A stretch of DNA of 64,000 bases from Caballeronia novacaledonica (GCF_900258035.1 NZ_OGTP01000008.1:186001-250000), one strand, 5' to 3'. Counted from the stretch's first letter, positions 1 to 8,614 are shown. The notes: generated by a model from the sequence alone, not told the origin. Translations and numbers: made by a program.

Positions 1-983
1 AAGAAAATCGCCGCGCCGTCCGACGCGAGGCCCGCGCCGCTCATCCAGATCGAGCCCATCTGTCCGTTCGGCGTGACGTTCAGCACGCTCGCCTGCTGCA
101 GCGTGTTCGCGTCGTAACCCATCACCCAGCCGGTGTACGGCATGAAATCGCAGTGCGACGTCCACGCGGTATAGACGACGCCGTTCAGCAGCAGCAACGC
201 CGCGCGCTCGGCGTACTGGCCCGGATCGAACGTGAGCGTGCCGTTCTGGCTGCCCGCGCCGTTGCCGGGATACGTCGCGCGGATTTCGGTCGGGCCGTTG
301 AAGAGTTCGGCGCCGGTCGTGAGGTCGAGCGCGTGCATGCGCTGGTGATAGCCGCCCGACGCGTCCTTCGACATGCCGACGACGTACATCGCGCCATTCG
401 GGCCGCGCGAACGGTCGATGACCGGCGTCGCCGTGACGCCGATAGTCGGCGTGATCTGCGTGCACTTGTGGTCGTCGCTGGGCGTTTCGCCGTTGCCGAG
501 CGTCGAGACTTTCCAGAGAACAGTGCCGGTGTCGGCGTCGAAGGCGTAGACGCTGGCGTTTTCCGTCGCGACATACACCACGTTGTGCGTGCCACCCGCG
601 ATCGGGACGGCTTTCAGGAAAAGCGGCTGGGCATCGACGGCGCCGTCGACGGAAAACATCGCGAGCTTGCCGAACGTGCTCGAAGCGACGTTCGCGGGCG
701 TGAGGACGGTTTCCGCAAGCTGCTGGCCGGTGCGGGCGATGTCGTTGTGCCAGGTTGCGACGTCCATCGACGACGCGACGGCAGGCGCCGACGCGCCCGG
801 TGGACTCGAAGCCGCAGCAGGCGCCGACGCGCTCGACGGACTCGAAGCCGCGGCAGGCGCACTGCTGCCGCTCGCCGCCGAGCTGTCAGTGCTGGACCCG
901 CCGCCGCCGCTGCACGCACCGATAATCGCGACCGCGAGCGTCACGCCGGCCGCCGCGACCAAAGTCAGGAACCGCATCTTCAT
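1..983 (-). CDS. PQQ-like beta-propeller lipoprotein, C-terminus outside window
   Basis: The reading frame is open from an ATG at 983 to the left edge, giving about 327 residues without a stop. The N-terminus is a lipoprotein signal (hydrophobic stretch ending in the lipobox IGAC, Cys24), followed by a Ser/Ala/Pro-rich linker to about residue 75. The linker contains a 12-residue direct repeat. After it comes a region with PQQ/WD-like blade sequences such as VVYVATENASVYAFDADTG, typical of quinoprotein-like beta propellers. It is probably an outer-membrane-anchored periplasmic protein. No catalytic residues can be assigned because the C-terminal part is missing. It is transcribed away from the 44-aa gene at 1114. 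The family-level call is good; a specific substrate cannot be given. Confidence 0.75.
   Translation of the reverse strand, partial: MKMRFLTLVAAAGVTLAVAIIGACSGGGGSSTDSSAASGSSAPAAASSPSSASAPAAASSPPGASAPAVASSMDVATWHNDIARTGQQLAETVLTPANVASSTFGKLAMFSVDGAVDAQPLFLKAVPIAGGTHNVVYVATENASVYAFDADTGTVLWKVSTLGNGETPSDDHKCTQITPTIGVTATPVIDRSRGPNGAMYVVGMSKDASGGYHQRMHALDLTTGAELFNGPTEIRATYPGNGAGSQNGTLTFDPGQYAERAALLLLNGVVYTAWTSHCDFMPYTGWVMGYDANTLQQASVLNVTPNGQMGSIWMSGAGLASDGAAIF
781..852. repeat. Two tandem copies of a 36-bp coding repeat
   Basis: A 36-bp unit beginning gcaggcgccgacgcgc starts at 781 and again at 817, with a partial third start at 853. It encodes the repeated AASSPSSASAPA-like segment of the lipoprotein linker. 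The copies differ at several bases. It is an in-frame repeat that can change linker length without breaking the gene. Confidence 0.75.
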
Positions 984-1070
984 TGCCTGCTCCCCAGCGT
1001 GAGACGGGACGACGCGGCGATTCACGTTCGCGCGCAAAGAATTTGTTGCAATGCATCACAATGTGCTAAC

Positions 1071-1100
1071 CTAGGGTTATTACCTAGTTAGTTACCCTAG
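1071..1100. promoter_or_regulatory. Inverted repeat upstream of the 44-aa ORF
   Basis: The arms CTAGGGT (1071-1077) and ACCCTAG (1094-1100) form a 7-bp inverted repeat around an AT-rich centre that contains a further CCTAG. It lies 14 bp before the ATG at 1114 and about 90 bp from the divergent lipoprotein start. It could be an operator or part of a leader hairpin. No regulator can be named. Confidence 0.4.
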
Positions 1101-1113
1101 TACGGAGTCCGCC

Positions 1114-1248
1114 ATGGGAATCATCGCCGCCACGCCAATCGCTCTCGTTTCCTTCATCGCCGCGAAAGTGCGCGCCGCCACGCGCGACGCGCTCATCGCA
1201 CGCGCCAAGGTCAGCGCGCTGATGGCCGAGGCCTATCGTCGAACGTAA
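1114..1248 (+). CDS. Small hypothetical protein, 44 aa
   Basis: ATG at 1114 is preceded by a GGAG ribosome-binding site at 1104-1107, and the frame ends at TAA 1248. The peptide begins MGIIAATPIALVSFIAAKV and continues into a basic amphipathic helix ending AEAYRRT. It has a short hydrophobic N-terminal half and could sit at the membrane surface. It is directly followed by a strong hairpin (1255-1278). The RBS, the hairpin and the isolated position between two opposing genes support a real short gene. No family is recognised. Confidence 0.5.
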   Translation: MGIIAATPIALVSFIAAKVRAATRDALIARAKVSALMAEAYRRT

Positions 1249-1254
1249 CGTGCC

Positions 1255-1278
1255 GGCGCGGGAGAATATTCCCGCGCC
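1255..1278. terminator. Hairpin between convergent genes, probable bidirectional terminator
   Basis: GGCGCGGGA (1255-1263) pairs perfectly with TCCCGCGCC (1270-1278) across a 6-nt AT-rich loop. It lies 7 bp after the stop of the 44-aa ORF and 12 bp from the stop of gcd on the other strand. The T-run is short (TT), so termination strength is uncertain. Confidence 0.6.
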
Positions 1279-1289
1279 TTGTTCATCGC

Positions 1290-3806
1290 TCATGGCAGCG
1301 TGTAGGCGATCACGTAATCGCCCGCCTTCGTGCCGAGCGAGCCGTGACCGCCCGCCGTCACGAGCACGTATTGCTTGCCGCTCGCGTCGGCGTAGCTCAT
1401 CGGCGTGGACTGCCCGCCAGCCGGCAGACGCGCTTCCCACAGTTTCTTGCCGTCGCGCACGTCGTACGCGCGCACGTATTGATCGAGCGTGCCCGTCAGG
1501 AACGCGACGCCGCCCGCCGTCACGATCGTCCCGCCGAGGCTCGGCACGCCGAGCGGCATGGGAATCGGCAACGGCGCGCTGTCGACGATCGTGCCGTTCT
1601 TGTGCATCCACGCGATCTTGTTCGTGCGCAGATCGACGCCCGCCATGTAGCCCCACGGCGGCGCCTGACACGGAATCCCGAGCGGTGAGAGAAACGCGCT
1701 GATTTCATAGGCGAACGGCGTGCCGCGCGCCTGCTTGATGCCGCTCGTCTCGCTCGTGCTCGTGGCGCCTTCCTGGAGCTTCTCGCGCGGAATCAGCTTC
1801 GACGTGAACGCCATGTAATCCGGATTCGCGATCAGAATCTGCCGCACCGGATCGACCGAAATTCCGCCCCAGTCGAACACGCCGAAATTGCCCGGAAACA
1901 CCAGCGTTCCCTGCTCCGACGGCGGCGTGAACGGCCCGTCGTAACGCAGGCTCCTGAACTTGACGCGGCACCAGAGCTGATCGAACGGCGTCGTGCCCCA
2001 CATGTCCGCTTCCTTCACGTGCGGCGGATTGAAGTTGAGCGCGGAAACCGCCTGCGTCGGCGCGCTGTGATCGCCCTTCGCCGCGCCCTGCGGCACCGGC
2101 ACCTCGCTGATCGGCACGATCGGCTGCCCGGTTTCGCGATTCAGCACGTAAATGCTGCCCTGTTTCGTCGATGCGATCACCGCCGGCTGCGTGCCCTGCG
2201 CCGTCTGCAGGTCGACGAGCGTCGGCTGCCCGCCGACGTCCATGTCCCACAGATCGTGGTGCGTGAACTGATAGTTCCAGCGCGCCTTGCCCGTCGCGGC
2301 ATCGAGCGCGACGAGGCCCGCCGCGTACTTCTCCGCCTGCGGCGTGCGTCCGCCGCCCCACTGGTCGGGCGTCTGATTGCCCATCGGCAGATAGATCATG
2401 CCGCGCTTCTCGTCGACGCTGAACATCGACCACATGTTCGGCGAATTGCGGACGTACGTGCCGCCCGCCGCGATCGGCTCGGTGGCGTCCGGATTGCCCG
2501 GGTCCCAGTTCCAGACGAGATGGCCGTCGTTGACGTCGAACGCGCGGATCACGCCCGAAGGCTCGTTGTTCGATTCGTTGTCGGTCACGTGGCCGCCGAC
2601 GATCACGAGATTGCGGAACAGCGCCGGCGGCGACGTCGAGTAATAGCCGCCCGGCGTGAACGGGCCGATGTTCGCGCGCAGATCGATCGCGCCGTTCTTG
2701 CCGAAGCTCGTGCACGGTTTGCCGGTTTCCGCGTCGAGGGCGATCAGGCGGGCGTCGGCGGTCGGAAGAAACAGGCGGCGCGGGCATTCGGCGAGCGCCG
2801 TGGTTTGCGCGGGCGTCTGCACGGGCGCGGCGGGCTCGGATGCCGCCGCCGGTTCGGACGCGGCCTGCGCCTCGGTATCGGACGATGCTGCCGGCGCGGA
2901 CGATGCAGCCGGCGCGGATGCCGCCGCAGCCTCGGCGGGCATCGGATGCATCGCGGCATCGTAATAAGCGACGCCACGGCAGGTCATATGCTCCCAATGC
3001 TTGAAGCCGATCGGGCTCTGAATCTGCGGATCGAAGCGCCATTTTTCCTTGCCGCTCGCCGCATCGAGCGCGATCACCTTGCTGTGCGGCGTGCACAGGA
3101 AGATCGTGTCGCCGACCTTGAGCGGCGTATTTTCGTCGGTGGTTTCGGTCGGGTCGCCGGGGCCGGGCATGTCGCCGGTGCGATACGTCCACGCCACTTT
3201 CAACTGATGCGCGTTCTCCGGCGTGATCTGCGCGAGCGGCGCGTAACGCTGCGCGAGCGGCGAGCCGCCGTAGTCGGTCCAGTCGCCCGGCGCGCGGCCG
3301 GTCGCGGCGTTGGCATCGGCCTGATTGGCGTCGGCGGCCACATTCACGTCGATACGCCCCGGCTGGTCGTGCGGATCGATGAAATACGTGCCGATGCCGA
3401 GCAGCAGCGCGAGCACGATCGCGGCGGCGAGCGGCGTGCGCACCGCGCGCGCGGTCGCAGGCGGACCGAACAGCGCGCCGCGATGCACGAACGGAATCAG
3501 CAGCCAGATTCCGAGCAGCACCCAGATCCACAGGCGCGGCATGAGTTGCCAGAAGTCGAAATGCACTTCGAACACGGCCCAGATCGTCGAGCCGAACAAC
3601 ACGAGCGCGAACAGCAGCAGCGCGGAACGCCGCCGTATCAGCAGCAGAAGCCCGGTCAGGACGATGGCCGCGCCCGCGATCGCGTAGTACCACGATCCTT
3701 TCAGCGTGACGAGATACGCACCGCCCGCCGCCAGCAACGCGCCGATGACGATGAACACGACGGCCGTGAAGAACGTGAGCGGATGAAGTCTTCCGTTGCC
3801 AGCCAT
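1290..3806 (-). CDS. gcd: Membrane-bound quinoprotein glucose dehydrogenase
   Basis: Oxidises D-glucose to gluconolactone in the periplasm with PQQ and passes electrons to ubiquinone. ATG at 3806 has GGAGG seven bases upstream; a longer open frame continues to 4007 but lacks a ribosome site. The 838-residue product starts with about five membrane segments (residues 1-135), then an eight-bladed PQQ propeller. The motif GNQTPDQWGGGRTP contains the conserved aspartate of PQQ-dependent glucose dehydrogenases. It is somewhat longer than E. coli Gcd (796 aa). Much of the excess is an Ala/Ser/Glu/Pro-rich insertion around residues 287-335, full of ASEPAAASEPAAP-like repeats. No PQQ biosynthesis genes are in the window. 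Confidence 0.95.
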   Translation of the reverse strand: MAGNGRLHPLTFFTAVVFIVIGALLAAGGAYLVTLKGSWYYAIAGAAIVLTGLLLLIRRRSALLLFALVLFGSTIWAVFEVHFDFWQLMPRLWIWVLLGIWLLIPFVHRGALFGPPATARAVRTPLAAAIVLALLLGIGTYFIDPHDQPGRIDVNVAADANQADANAATGRAPGDWTDYGGSPLAQRYAPLAQITPENAHQLKVAWTYRTGDMPGPGDPTETTDENTPLKVGDTIFLCTPHSKVIALDAASGKEKWRFDPQIQSPIGFKHWEHMTCRGVAYYDAAMHPMPAEAAAASAPAASSAPAASSDTEAQAASEPAAASEPAAPVQTPAQTTALAECPRRLFLPTADARLIALDAETGKPCTSFGKNGAIDLRANIGPFTPGGYYSTSPPALFRNLVIVGGHVTDNESNNEPSGVIRAFDVNDGHLVWNWDPGNPDATEPIAAGGTYVRNSPNMWSMFSVDEKRGMIYLPMGNQTPDQWGGGRTPQAEKYAAGLVALDAATGKARWNYQFTHHDLWDMDVGGQPTLVDLQTAQGTQPAVIASTKQGSIYVLNRETGQPIVPISEVPVPQGAAKGDHSAPTQAVSALNFNPPHVKEADMWGTTPFDQLWCRVKFRSLRYDGPFTPPSEQGTLVFPGNFGVFDWGGISVDPVRQILIANPDYMAFTSKLIPREKLQEGATSTSETSGIKQARGTPFAYEISAFLSPLGIPCQAPPWGYMAGVDLRTNKIAWMHKNGTIVDSAPLPIPMPLGVPSLGGTIVTAGGVAFLTGTLDQYVRAYDVRDGKKLWEARLPAGGQSTPMSYADASGKQYVLVTAGGHGSLGTKAGDYVIAYTLP

Positions 3807-3972
3807 GCTGAAACCTCCGTGACGATGAATGGCGGAACACGGCCGCCGCGCGGTCGTGGTTCGGACGTTGTCGCGTCGTGGGTGGGAGCAATCGCTGTGC
3901 CGTTCGGCGAGAGATGACGCGTGCGAGGCGTGCTTACAGATGACTTCCGGGGAAAAGGCGCGCGCCTTCGAT

Positions 3973-4296
3973 TCAGAGCGGCCTCGGCCAGAGTCCGCCG
4001 CACGCATTCGCGGGCATGACGCCGGAGACGAACGCCGCTTTCAGGTCGGCGCGTTCGGAAAAACGCGGGGCATCGAACCACTTCAGGAATTCGTCGCTCC
4101 AGTTTCCCCACGCGTTTTCGTCGAAATCGAAATCCTCGTCGATGCGGCCGTTGTCGCGCAGATACGCGCCGACCACTTGCGTGCCGTTCCAGTACGCGAC
4201 GGCGACGTCGGTCAGATCGGCGGTCATGCCGCGCGGCAGATCGCGCAGCAGCATCGCGACATGCGCCTTGAACGATTTGAATTCGGTCGGTCTCAT
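3973..4296 (-). CDS. Hypothetical acidic protein, 107 aa
   Basis: Starts MRPTEFKSFKAHVAMLLRDL at ATG 4296. It ends just upstream of gcd on the same strand, and lies 53 bp downstream of the 82-aa gene at 4350-4598, so the two are probably cotranscribed. The middle is rich in Asp/Glu/Trp (for example DFDENAWGNWSDEFLKWFD). There is no signal peptide or membrane segment, so it is probably cytoplasmic. A longer frame through the upstream region exists but is a high-GC artefact. I do not recognise the family. Confidence 0.65.
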   Translation of the reverse strand: MRPTEFKSFKAHVAMLLRDLPRGMTADLTDVAVAYWNGTQVVGAYLRDNGRIDEDFDFDENAWGNWSDEFLKWFDAPRFSERADLKAAFVSGVMPANACGGLWPRPL

Positions 4297-4349
4297 CGCG
4301 TGCTCCGCTTCAAAAAGTGCGTGAAAAAACCTGCATGCGGCGCGCTCGT

Positions 4350-4598
4350 TCAGCCGAACACGCCTTTGTTCAAATCCTTTTCGAACGCGGCGGTCCATTG
4401 CGTGCCGTGTCCGATGCGATATTCGCGTTCTTTCAGCGTGGAACGTCGCGTGATGGTGATGACGCCCTGCAACGGATAAACGTCGTCCACGACATCGGAC
4501 GCGCCGCCTTCCTGCACGAGAAAATCGCTTTCGTCGAGCCGATGGCGCGCGAGAATCGCGAGGAAATCCGCTCTTTCGTCCGGTGCGATCACAGTCAT
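4350..4598 (-). CDS. Hypothetical protein, 82 aa
   Basis: ATG at 4598 (MTVIAPDERADFLAILARHR) has GGAGGG five bases upstream and is preferred to the in-frame ATG at 4628, which lacks an RBS. The product is small, soluble and charged, with no recognisable domain. It is followed by the 107-aa unknown gene in the same direction. The fixed pair of small soluble proteins could be functional partners, but nothing in the sequence shows a toxin or antitoxin fold. Confidence 0.6.
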   Translation of the reverse strand: MTVIAPDERADFLAILARHRLDESDFLVQEGGASDVVDDVYPLQGVITITRRSTLKEREYRIGHGTQWTAAFEKDLNKGVFG

Positions 4599-4714
4599 GA
4601 GGCCCTCCGCGATCGAAGGCTGTTTCATTCAAAGTAGCACACGCGCGGAGGAACGTCGGCGCATATCTTGCGATGAGCGCGGGACGGCGCACGCGCCATT
4701 TTCCTGGGAGCCGA

Positions 4715-5088
4715 ATGTCGATGAATCGCGAAACGATGTTTCTCTGCGCGGCGGCGCTGGCCGTCTGCACGCACACGCCGACGACGCCGTCTGCGGCACG
4801 CTCGAAAGCGCAACCAACGGGCAAGGCGGCATGATCGCGCTGCGCGAGGGAGAAAGCGTGAATTTCTGGCGGGGCGGCGCCGTGCGGCACGGCGCGCTGC
4901 ATATCTACAAGGACGGCGAGGTGTATCGCGTGTACTGGCAGCCGGAGGGAAGCGGCGACCTGTATGTGCTCGCGAATGAAAGCGCGACCAGCGCGCGGCT
5001 TATCCTGACGCCGCCGCGCGGCACGAAAGTCGACACGGGACCGGGCAGCCTGCCGCCGCAGAAAGTGCTGTCCTGTCCCGCGCTGTAG
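4715..5088 (+). pseudogene. Small secreted protein with apparent frameshift after the signal peptide
   Basis: ATG at 4715 has a GGGAG site and encodes a signal-peptide-like start (MSMNRETMFLCAAALAVCTH) in one frame, which then stops at 4834. The continuation lies in a different frame: ADDAVCGTLESATNGQGG at about 4770-4830, running on to TAG 5088 with the ending KVLSCPAL. Removing two bases near 4770-4777 (within gcacgcacacgcc) would join them into one secreted protein of about 124 residues. That protein would have a normal signal cleavage site (THA|DD) and two cysteines positioned to form a disulfide. Either the gene is broken or there is a sequencing error. The function of the mature domain is not recognised. 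Confidence 0.55.
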
Positions 5089-5091
5089 TGC

Positions 5092-6291
5092 TTACTTCGT
5101 TGCGAGCACCTTGCCGATCGCATCGGCGACGGTCTGCACGTTGCTGTCGTTCAGACCCGCGACGCACATGCGGCCCGAGCGCAGGATATACACGCCGAAT
5201 TCCTCCTTGAGCCGGTCCGCCTGATCCGCGACGAGACCCGTGTACGTGAACATGCCGCGCTGCCTGATGTAACGCGTGAGCATTTCGCCGCGCACGTGAT
5301 CTTTCAGGCCGTCGTGGATCGCCTGGCGCATGCGCGCGATGCGCTGGCACATCGAAGCGAGTTCCCGTTCCCACGATTGTTTCAGTTCGGGCGTGTTCAG
5401 CACGTGCGTGACGATTTTCGCGCCGTGCGTCGGCGGATTGCTGTAGTTCGCGCGCACCGCGCTCGTCAACTGGCCGAGCACGCGATCGGCTTCGGCGGCA
5501 TCGTCGCTTATGACGTGCAGGCCGCCGCAACGCTCGCCGTACAGCGAGAAATTCTTCGAGAACGAATTCGCGATGAACGCCGGCACGCCACGGCGCGCGA
5601 GTTCGCGCACGGCGAACGCATCGTCGTCCAGACCCGCGCCGAAGCCCTGATACGCCATGTCGACGAACGGCAGCAGATCGCGCTTTTCCAGCACGTCGAT
5701 GACCTTCAGCCATTGCGGCTGATCGAGATCCACGCCCGTCGGGTTATGGCAGCACGCGTGCAGCAGGACGACGCTCTTCGCGGGCAGCTTGTCGATGGCT
5801 TCGAGCATCGCGTCGAAGCGCAGGCCGCCGGTGGCTTCGTCGTAATACGGATACGTGTTCACTTCGAACCCGGCGCGCTCGAAGATGAAACGATGGTTCT
5901 CCCACGTCGGGTCGCTCACCCACACTTTCGATTGCGGGAAATAGCGCTTGATGAAATCCGCGCCGACCTTCAGCGCGCCCGAGCCGCCGAGCGTCTGCAC
6001 GCTCGCGATGCGGCCGTCCGCGCGCGCCGGGCTGTCGTTGCCGAACACGAGCGACTGCACGACGTCGCGATAATGCGCGAAACCGGCCATCGGCAAGTAA
6101 GGCTTCGGTCCGAGATTCTTCAGGATCGACAGTTCCGCTTCGCGCACCGCCTGCATCACGGGCAGGCGGCCTTCGTCGTCGAAGTAGATGCCGATGCTCA
6201 GGTTGACCTTGTTGGTGCGCGGGTCCTTCTGGAAGTTTTCATTCAGCGACAGAATCGGGTCGCCGGGGTAGGCATCGATATGTTCGAACAT
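5092..6291 (-). CDS. tyrB: Aromatic amino acid aminotransferase
   Basis: A PLP-dependent class I aminotransferase of 399 residues, the normal length for the aspartate/aromatic aminotransferase (Ia) group. It interconverts aromatic amino acids (and aspartate) with their 2-oxo acids. Visible elements are HNPTG (182-186), DMAYQGFG with the pyridine-binding Asp211, and SFSKNFSLYGERCGGL with the Schiff-base lysine at 246. It lies downstream of, and in the same direction as, an aromatic-type amino acid permease (start to stop gap about 24 bp), suggesting uptake and transamination in one operon. Assignment to tyrB rather than aspC is by sequence style and the neighbour. Confidence 0.85.
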   Translation of the reverse strand: MFEHIDAYPGDPILSLNENFQKDPRTNKVNLSIGIYFDDEGRLPVMQAVREAELSILKNLGPKPYLPMAGFAHYRDVVQSLVFGNDSPARADGRIASVQTLGGSGALKVGADFIKRYFPQSKVWVSDPTWENHRFIFERAGFEVNTYPYYDEATGGLRFDAMLEAIDKLPAKSVVLLHACCHNPTGVDLDQPQWLKVIDVLEKRDLLPFVDMAYQGFGAGLDDDAFAVRELARRGVPAFIANSFSKNFSLYGERCGGLHVISDDAAEADRVLGQLTSAVRANYSNPPTHGAKIVTHVLNTPELKQSWERELASMCQRIARMRQAIHDGLKDHVRGEMLTRYIRQRGMFTYTGLVADQADRLKEEFGVYILRSGRMCVAGLNDSNVQTVADAIGKVLATK

Positions 6292-6314
6292 GGTGTCGGT
6301 ATCAGGACGAGAGA

Positions 6315-7706
6315 TCAGCGAGATTGCAGGCGGTTGGCGCGCGTCGCGTCATCGCCTCTTTTTTTGAGATAGTAGCCGATTCCGAGAACGGCCAGCCACA
6401 CGGGGATCAGCCAGACGGACAGGCGCAGGTCCGGAATCTCGTACATGACCCACACGATGCCCGCGAGAAACGCGAGCACGATGTAGTTCGTGAACGGATG
6501 GCCGAAGCTCGGAAACGACGTCGTTGCATGGCTCGCGCGCTTTTGCCGCCGGAACATGAGGTGGATGATGCTGATCATCGCCCAGTTGATGACGAGCGCC
6601 GACACCGCGAGGCCCATCAGAAGGCCGAACGCGCGTCCCGGAATCACGTAGTTGATGACGACGCAGGCCGCCGTGACGAACGCCGACACCGCCAGCGCCG
6701 CGAGCGGAATGCCGCGCCCGCTCACGTTCAGGAGCGCGCGCGGCGCGTTGCCTTGCTGCGCGAGACCGTAGAGCATGCGGCTGTTCGCGTACACGCCGCT
6801 GTTGTACACGGACAGCGCGGCCGTCAGCACGATCACGTTGAGCACGTTCGCGACGAGCGTGCTGTTCATTTCGCGGAAGATCAGCACGAACGGGCTGCCG
6901 CCGCTCGCGACCTTGTCCCACGGATACAGCGCGAGCAGCACCCCGAGCGCGCCGACATAGAAAATCAGAATGCGATAGATGACCTGATTGGTCGCGCGCG
7001 GAATGCTGCGCGACGGATCTTCCGCTTCCGCCGCCGTGATGCCGACCAGTTCCAGCCCGCCGAACGAGAACATGATGACGGCCATCGACATCACGAGTCC
7101 GTGCACGCCGTTCGGGAAGAAGCCGCCGAGCCGCCACAGGTTCGTGATGCTCGCCTCCGGCCCCGCCTTGCCCGACGCGAGCAGATAGCCGCCGAACAGG
7201 ATCATCCCGACGATCGCCGCCACTTTCACGATCGCGAACCAGAACTCCGTCTCGCCGTAGGACTTCACGCTCGTCAGGTTGATCGCATTGACGATGACGA
7301 AGCATCCGAGCGCCGGTATCCACGCCGGCAGCCCCGGCCACCAGTACTGCATGTAGATGCCGATGGCCGAGAGCTCCGCCATGCTCACCAGGATGTAGAT
7401 CGCCCAGTAGTTCCAGCCGGAGATGAAGCCGGCGGCGTGGCCCCAGTATTTGTCGGCGAAATGGCTGAAGGAACCGGCGACCGGCTCGTCGACGATCATC
7501 TCGCCCAGTTGCCGCATGATGAAAAACGCCATCAGGCCGGCGATCGCGTAGCCGAGCAGCACGGACGGGCCGGCGAGTTTGATCGTCTGCGCGACGCCGA
7601 GAAAAAGCCCCGTGCCGATCGCGCCGCCGAGCGCGATCAACTGGATGTGACGGCTCTTGAGGCCGCGCCTGAGTGGTTCGTTCGTATTGCCTGAAATCAT
7701 GTCCAT
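6315..7706 (-). CDS. Amino acid permease, APC family (AroP/PheP-like)
   Basis: A 463-residue, 12-helix proton-driven amino acid permease. The N-terminus RGLKSRHIQLIALGGAIGTG with GLFLG is the classical APC amino-acid transporter signature (AroP, PheP, ProY group). The C-terminus is cytoplasmic and basic. ATG 7706 and an in-frame ATG at 7700 are both possible. It is followed closely by the aromatic aminotransferase, so phenylalanine or tyrosine uptake is likely, though GABA or proline cannot be excluded from sequence alone. Confidence 0.85.
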   Translation of the reverse strand: MDMISGNTNEPLRRGLKSRHIQLIALGGAIGTGLFLGVAQTIKLAGPSVLLGYAIAGLMAFFIMRQLGEMIVDEPVAGSFSHFADKYWGHAAGFISGWNYWAIYILVSMAELSAIGIYMQYWWPGLPAWIPALGCFVIVNAINLTSVKSYGETEFWFAIVKVAAIVGMILFGGYLLASGKAGPEASITNLWRLGGFFPNGVHGLVMSMAVIMFSFGGLELVGITAAEAEDPSRSIPRATNQVIYRILIFYVGALGVLLALYPWDKVASGGSPFVLIFREMNSTLVANVLNVIVLTAALSVYNSGVYANSRMLYGLAQQGNAPRALLNVSGRGIPLAALAVSAFVTAACVVINYVIPGRAFGLLMGLAVSALVINWAMISIIHLMFRRQKRASHATTSFPSFGHPFTNYIVLAFLAGIVWVMYEIPDLRLSVWLIPVWLAVLGIGYYLKKRGDDATRANRLQSR

Positions 7707-8045
7707 GCCTGCGTGAAACCGAAAAAATTACCGCTCTCGTATGACCGAACGATCGATCAAGTCGTTTCGTCCGACTTTACGGGCCATTTCTGGGATAAAA
7801 ACTGTTGTTTTTTCGTGCGGATGACCCCACAGGCCGCTGCAAAAAAGGCCGATTATCTCTGCACGGATCTGCGATTTTACCGCCCGGCGACCCGAGAAGC
7901 CTTGATGGGCGGACCTTCCGCAGCGCGCGTGCCGATCACGGAACCGCACAACAAACGATTTGAGGCCGGAATCAGGTGTTGTTCGGAGAATTGCTTGGGG
8001 CGCGTCGGCGGGAGAATCGCATCATCCACTCACGACGGGGTCGCC
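7707..8045. other. Intergenic region between divergent genes
   Basis: 339 bp between the permease (leftward) and the 86-aa gene (rightward). An open frame runs through it from 7713, but its translation is compositionally unlike a protein, it has no ribosome site, and the good start lies downstream at 8046. The half near 7720-7830 is AT-richer and probably holds the permease promoter. I see no convincing operator. Confidence 0.5.
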
Positions 8046-8306
8046 ATGTATCAGACGATGGAAGGAAACGCCAAGCCGCATCGCACGGCAGCGTGTTTCG
8101 CCGAAGGATCGCAGGACAGCGCGGCGACGCAGGCCGAATTGCTGCGCGCGCTGCAGTCGGCGTCGGACAACATCATGCGCCTCGCGGGCAAGTTGCGCGG
8201 CGAGCGCGACGCCACCGCCGACGATGCAGTGACCATCACCGAGCAGCATGCGCTCGCGCAAGAGCTGATCGGACGTTTGCTGGCGCTGCCCGCGTCGCAG
8301 GCGTAA
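8046..8306 (+). CDS. Hypothetical protein, 86 aa
   Basis: ATG 8046 follows a purine-rich GGGG site. The product begins MYQTMEGNAKPHRTAAC and contains a helical segment (about residues 25-80) rich in Ala, Leu and Gln, such as QAELLRALQSASDNIMRLAGKL, likely a helical hairpin or coiled coil. It is soluble. It is followed 77 bp later by a 53-aa membrane peptide in the same direction. No family is recognised. Confidence 0.55.
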   Translation: MYQTMEGNAKPHRTAACFAEGSQDSAATQAELLRALQSASDNIMRLAGKLRGERDATADDAVTITEQHALAQELIGRLLALPASQA

Positions 8307-8383
8307 GGACCAACAGGGCTAACGGAAGGCGGGCAGCGGTGACGGCACGAGCCGCCCGCGCCCGGAGCATCGGGGAGAAGGAA

Positions 8384-8545
8384 ATGAGCTACTTGACGAT
8401 CATCGCCGCGGTCTGGGGAATTTGCGCGATCTGCGCGGTGCTGTTCATCCGCGGCGCGGCGCAGCGCAATCCGGAACCGCTGCGCGTGCAGCGCGACCAC
8501 GAGCCGGTCCGACATGCGTCGAAGGACTTCGGCCGTTCGCTCTGA
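8384..8545 (+). CDS. Small single-pass membrane protein, 53 aa
   Basis: ATG 8384 is preceded by GGGGAGAAGG, a strong ribosome site. The peptide has one N-terminal hydrophobic helix (LTIIAAVWGICAICAVLFI) followed by a basic hydrophilic tail of about 30 residues, so it is probably an inner-membrane protein with its C-terminus in the cytoplasm. Two hairpins follow it. No family is known to me. Confidence 0.6.
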   Translation: MSYLTIIAAVWGICAICAVLFIRGAAQRNPEPLRVQRDHEPVRHASKDFGRSL

Positions 8546-8557
8546 CCCGGTGACATC

Positions 8558-8612
8558 GGCGAGGCGCTCACACGCCTCGCCGGAGAAGCATCGGAAAGCA
8601 GTGTCCTTTCCG
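8558..8612 (+). terminator. Two hairpins downstream of the 53-aa gene
   Basis: The first stem is GGCGAGGCG (8558-8566) with CGCCTCGCC (8573-8581), 9 bp perfect. The second is CGGAAAG (8592-8598) with CTTTCCG (8606-8612), followed by tcttattt. They lie between the stop of the small membrane gene and the convergent aroQ stop at 8615 and probably terminate the rightward transcript, perhaps both transcripts. Confidence 0.6.
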
Positions 8613-8614
8613 TC

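Noticed and set aside
1705..3891. Long open frame of 728 codons, and its antisense counterpart at 2019-3917, over gcd
   Set aside because: Arg/Ala-rich translations without motifs; products of high GC in the non-coding frames of gcd.
7713..8045. N-terminal extension of the 86-aa protein
   Set aside because: No ribosome site, cysteine-rich unprotein-like translation, and a better start at 8046.
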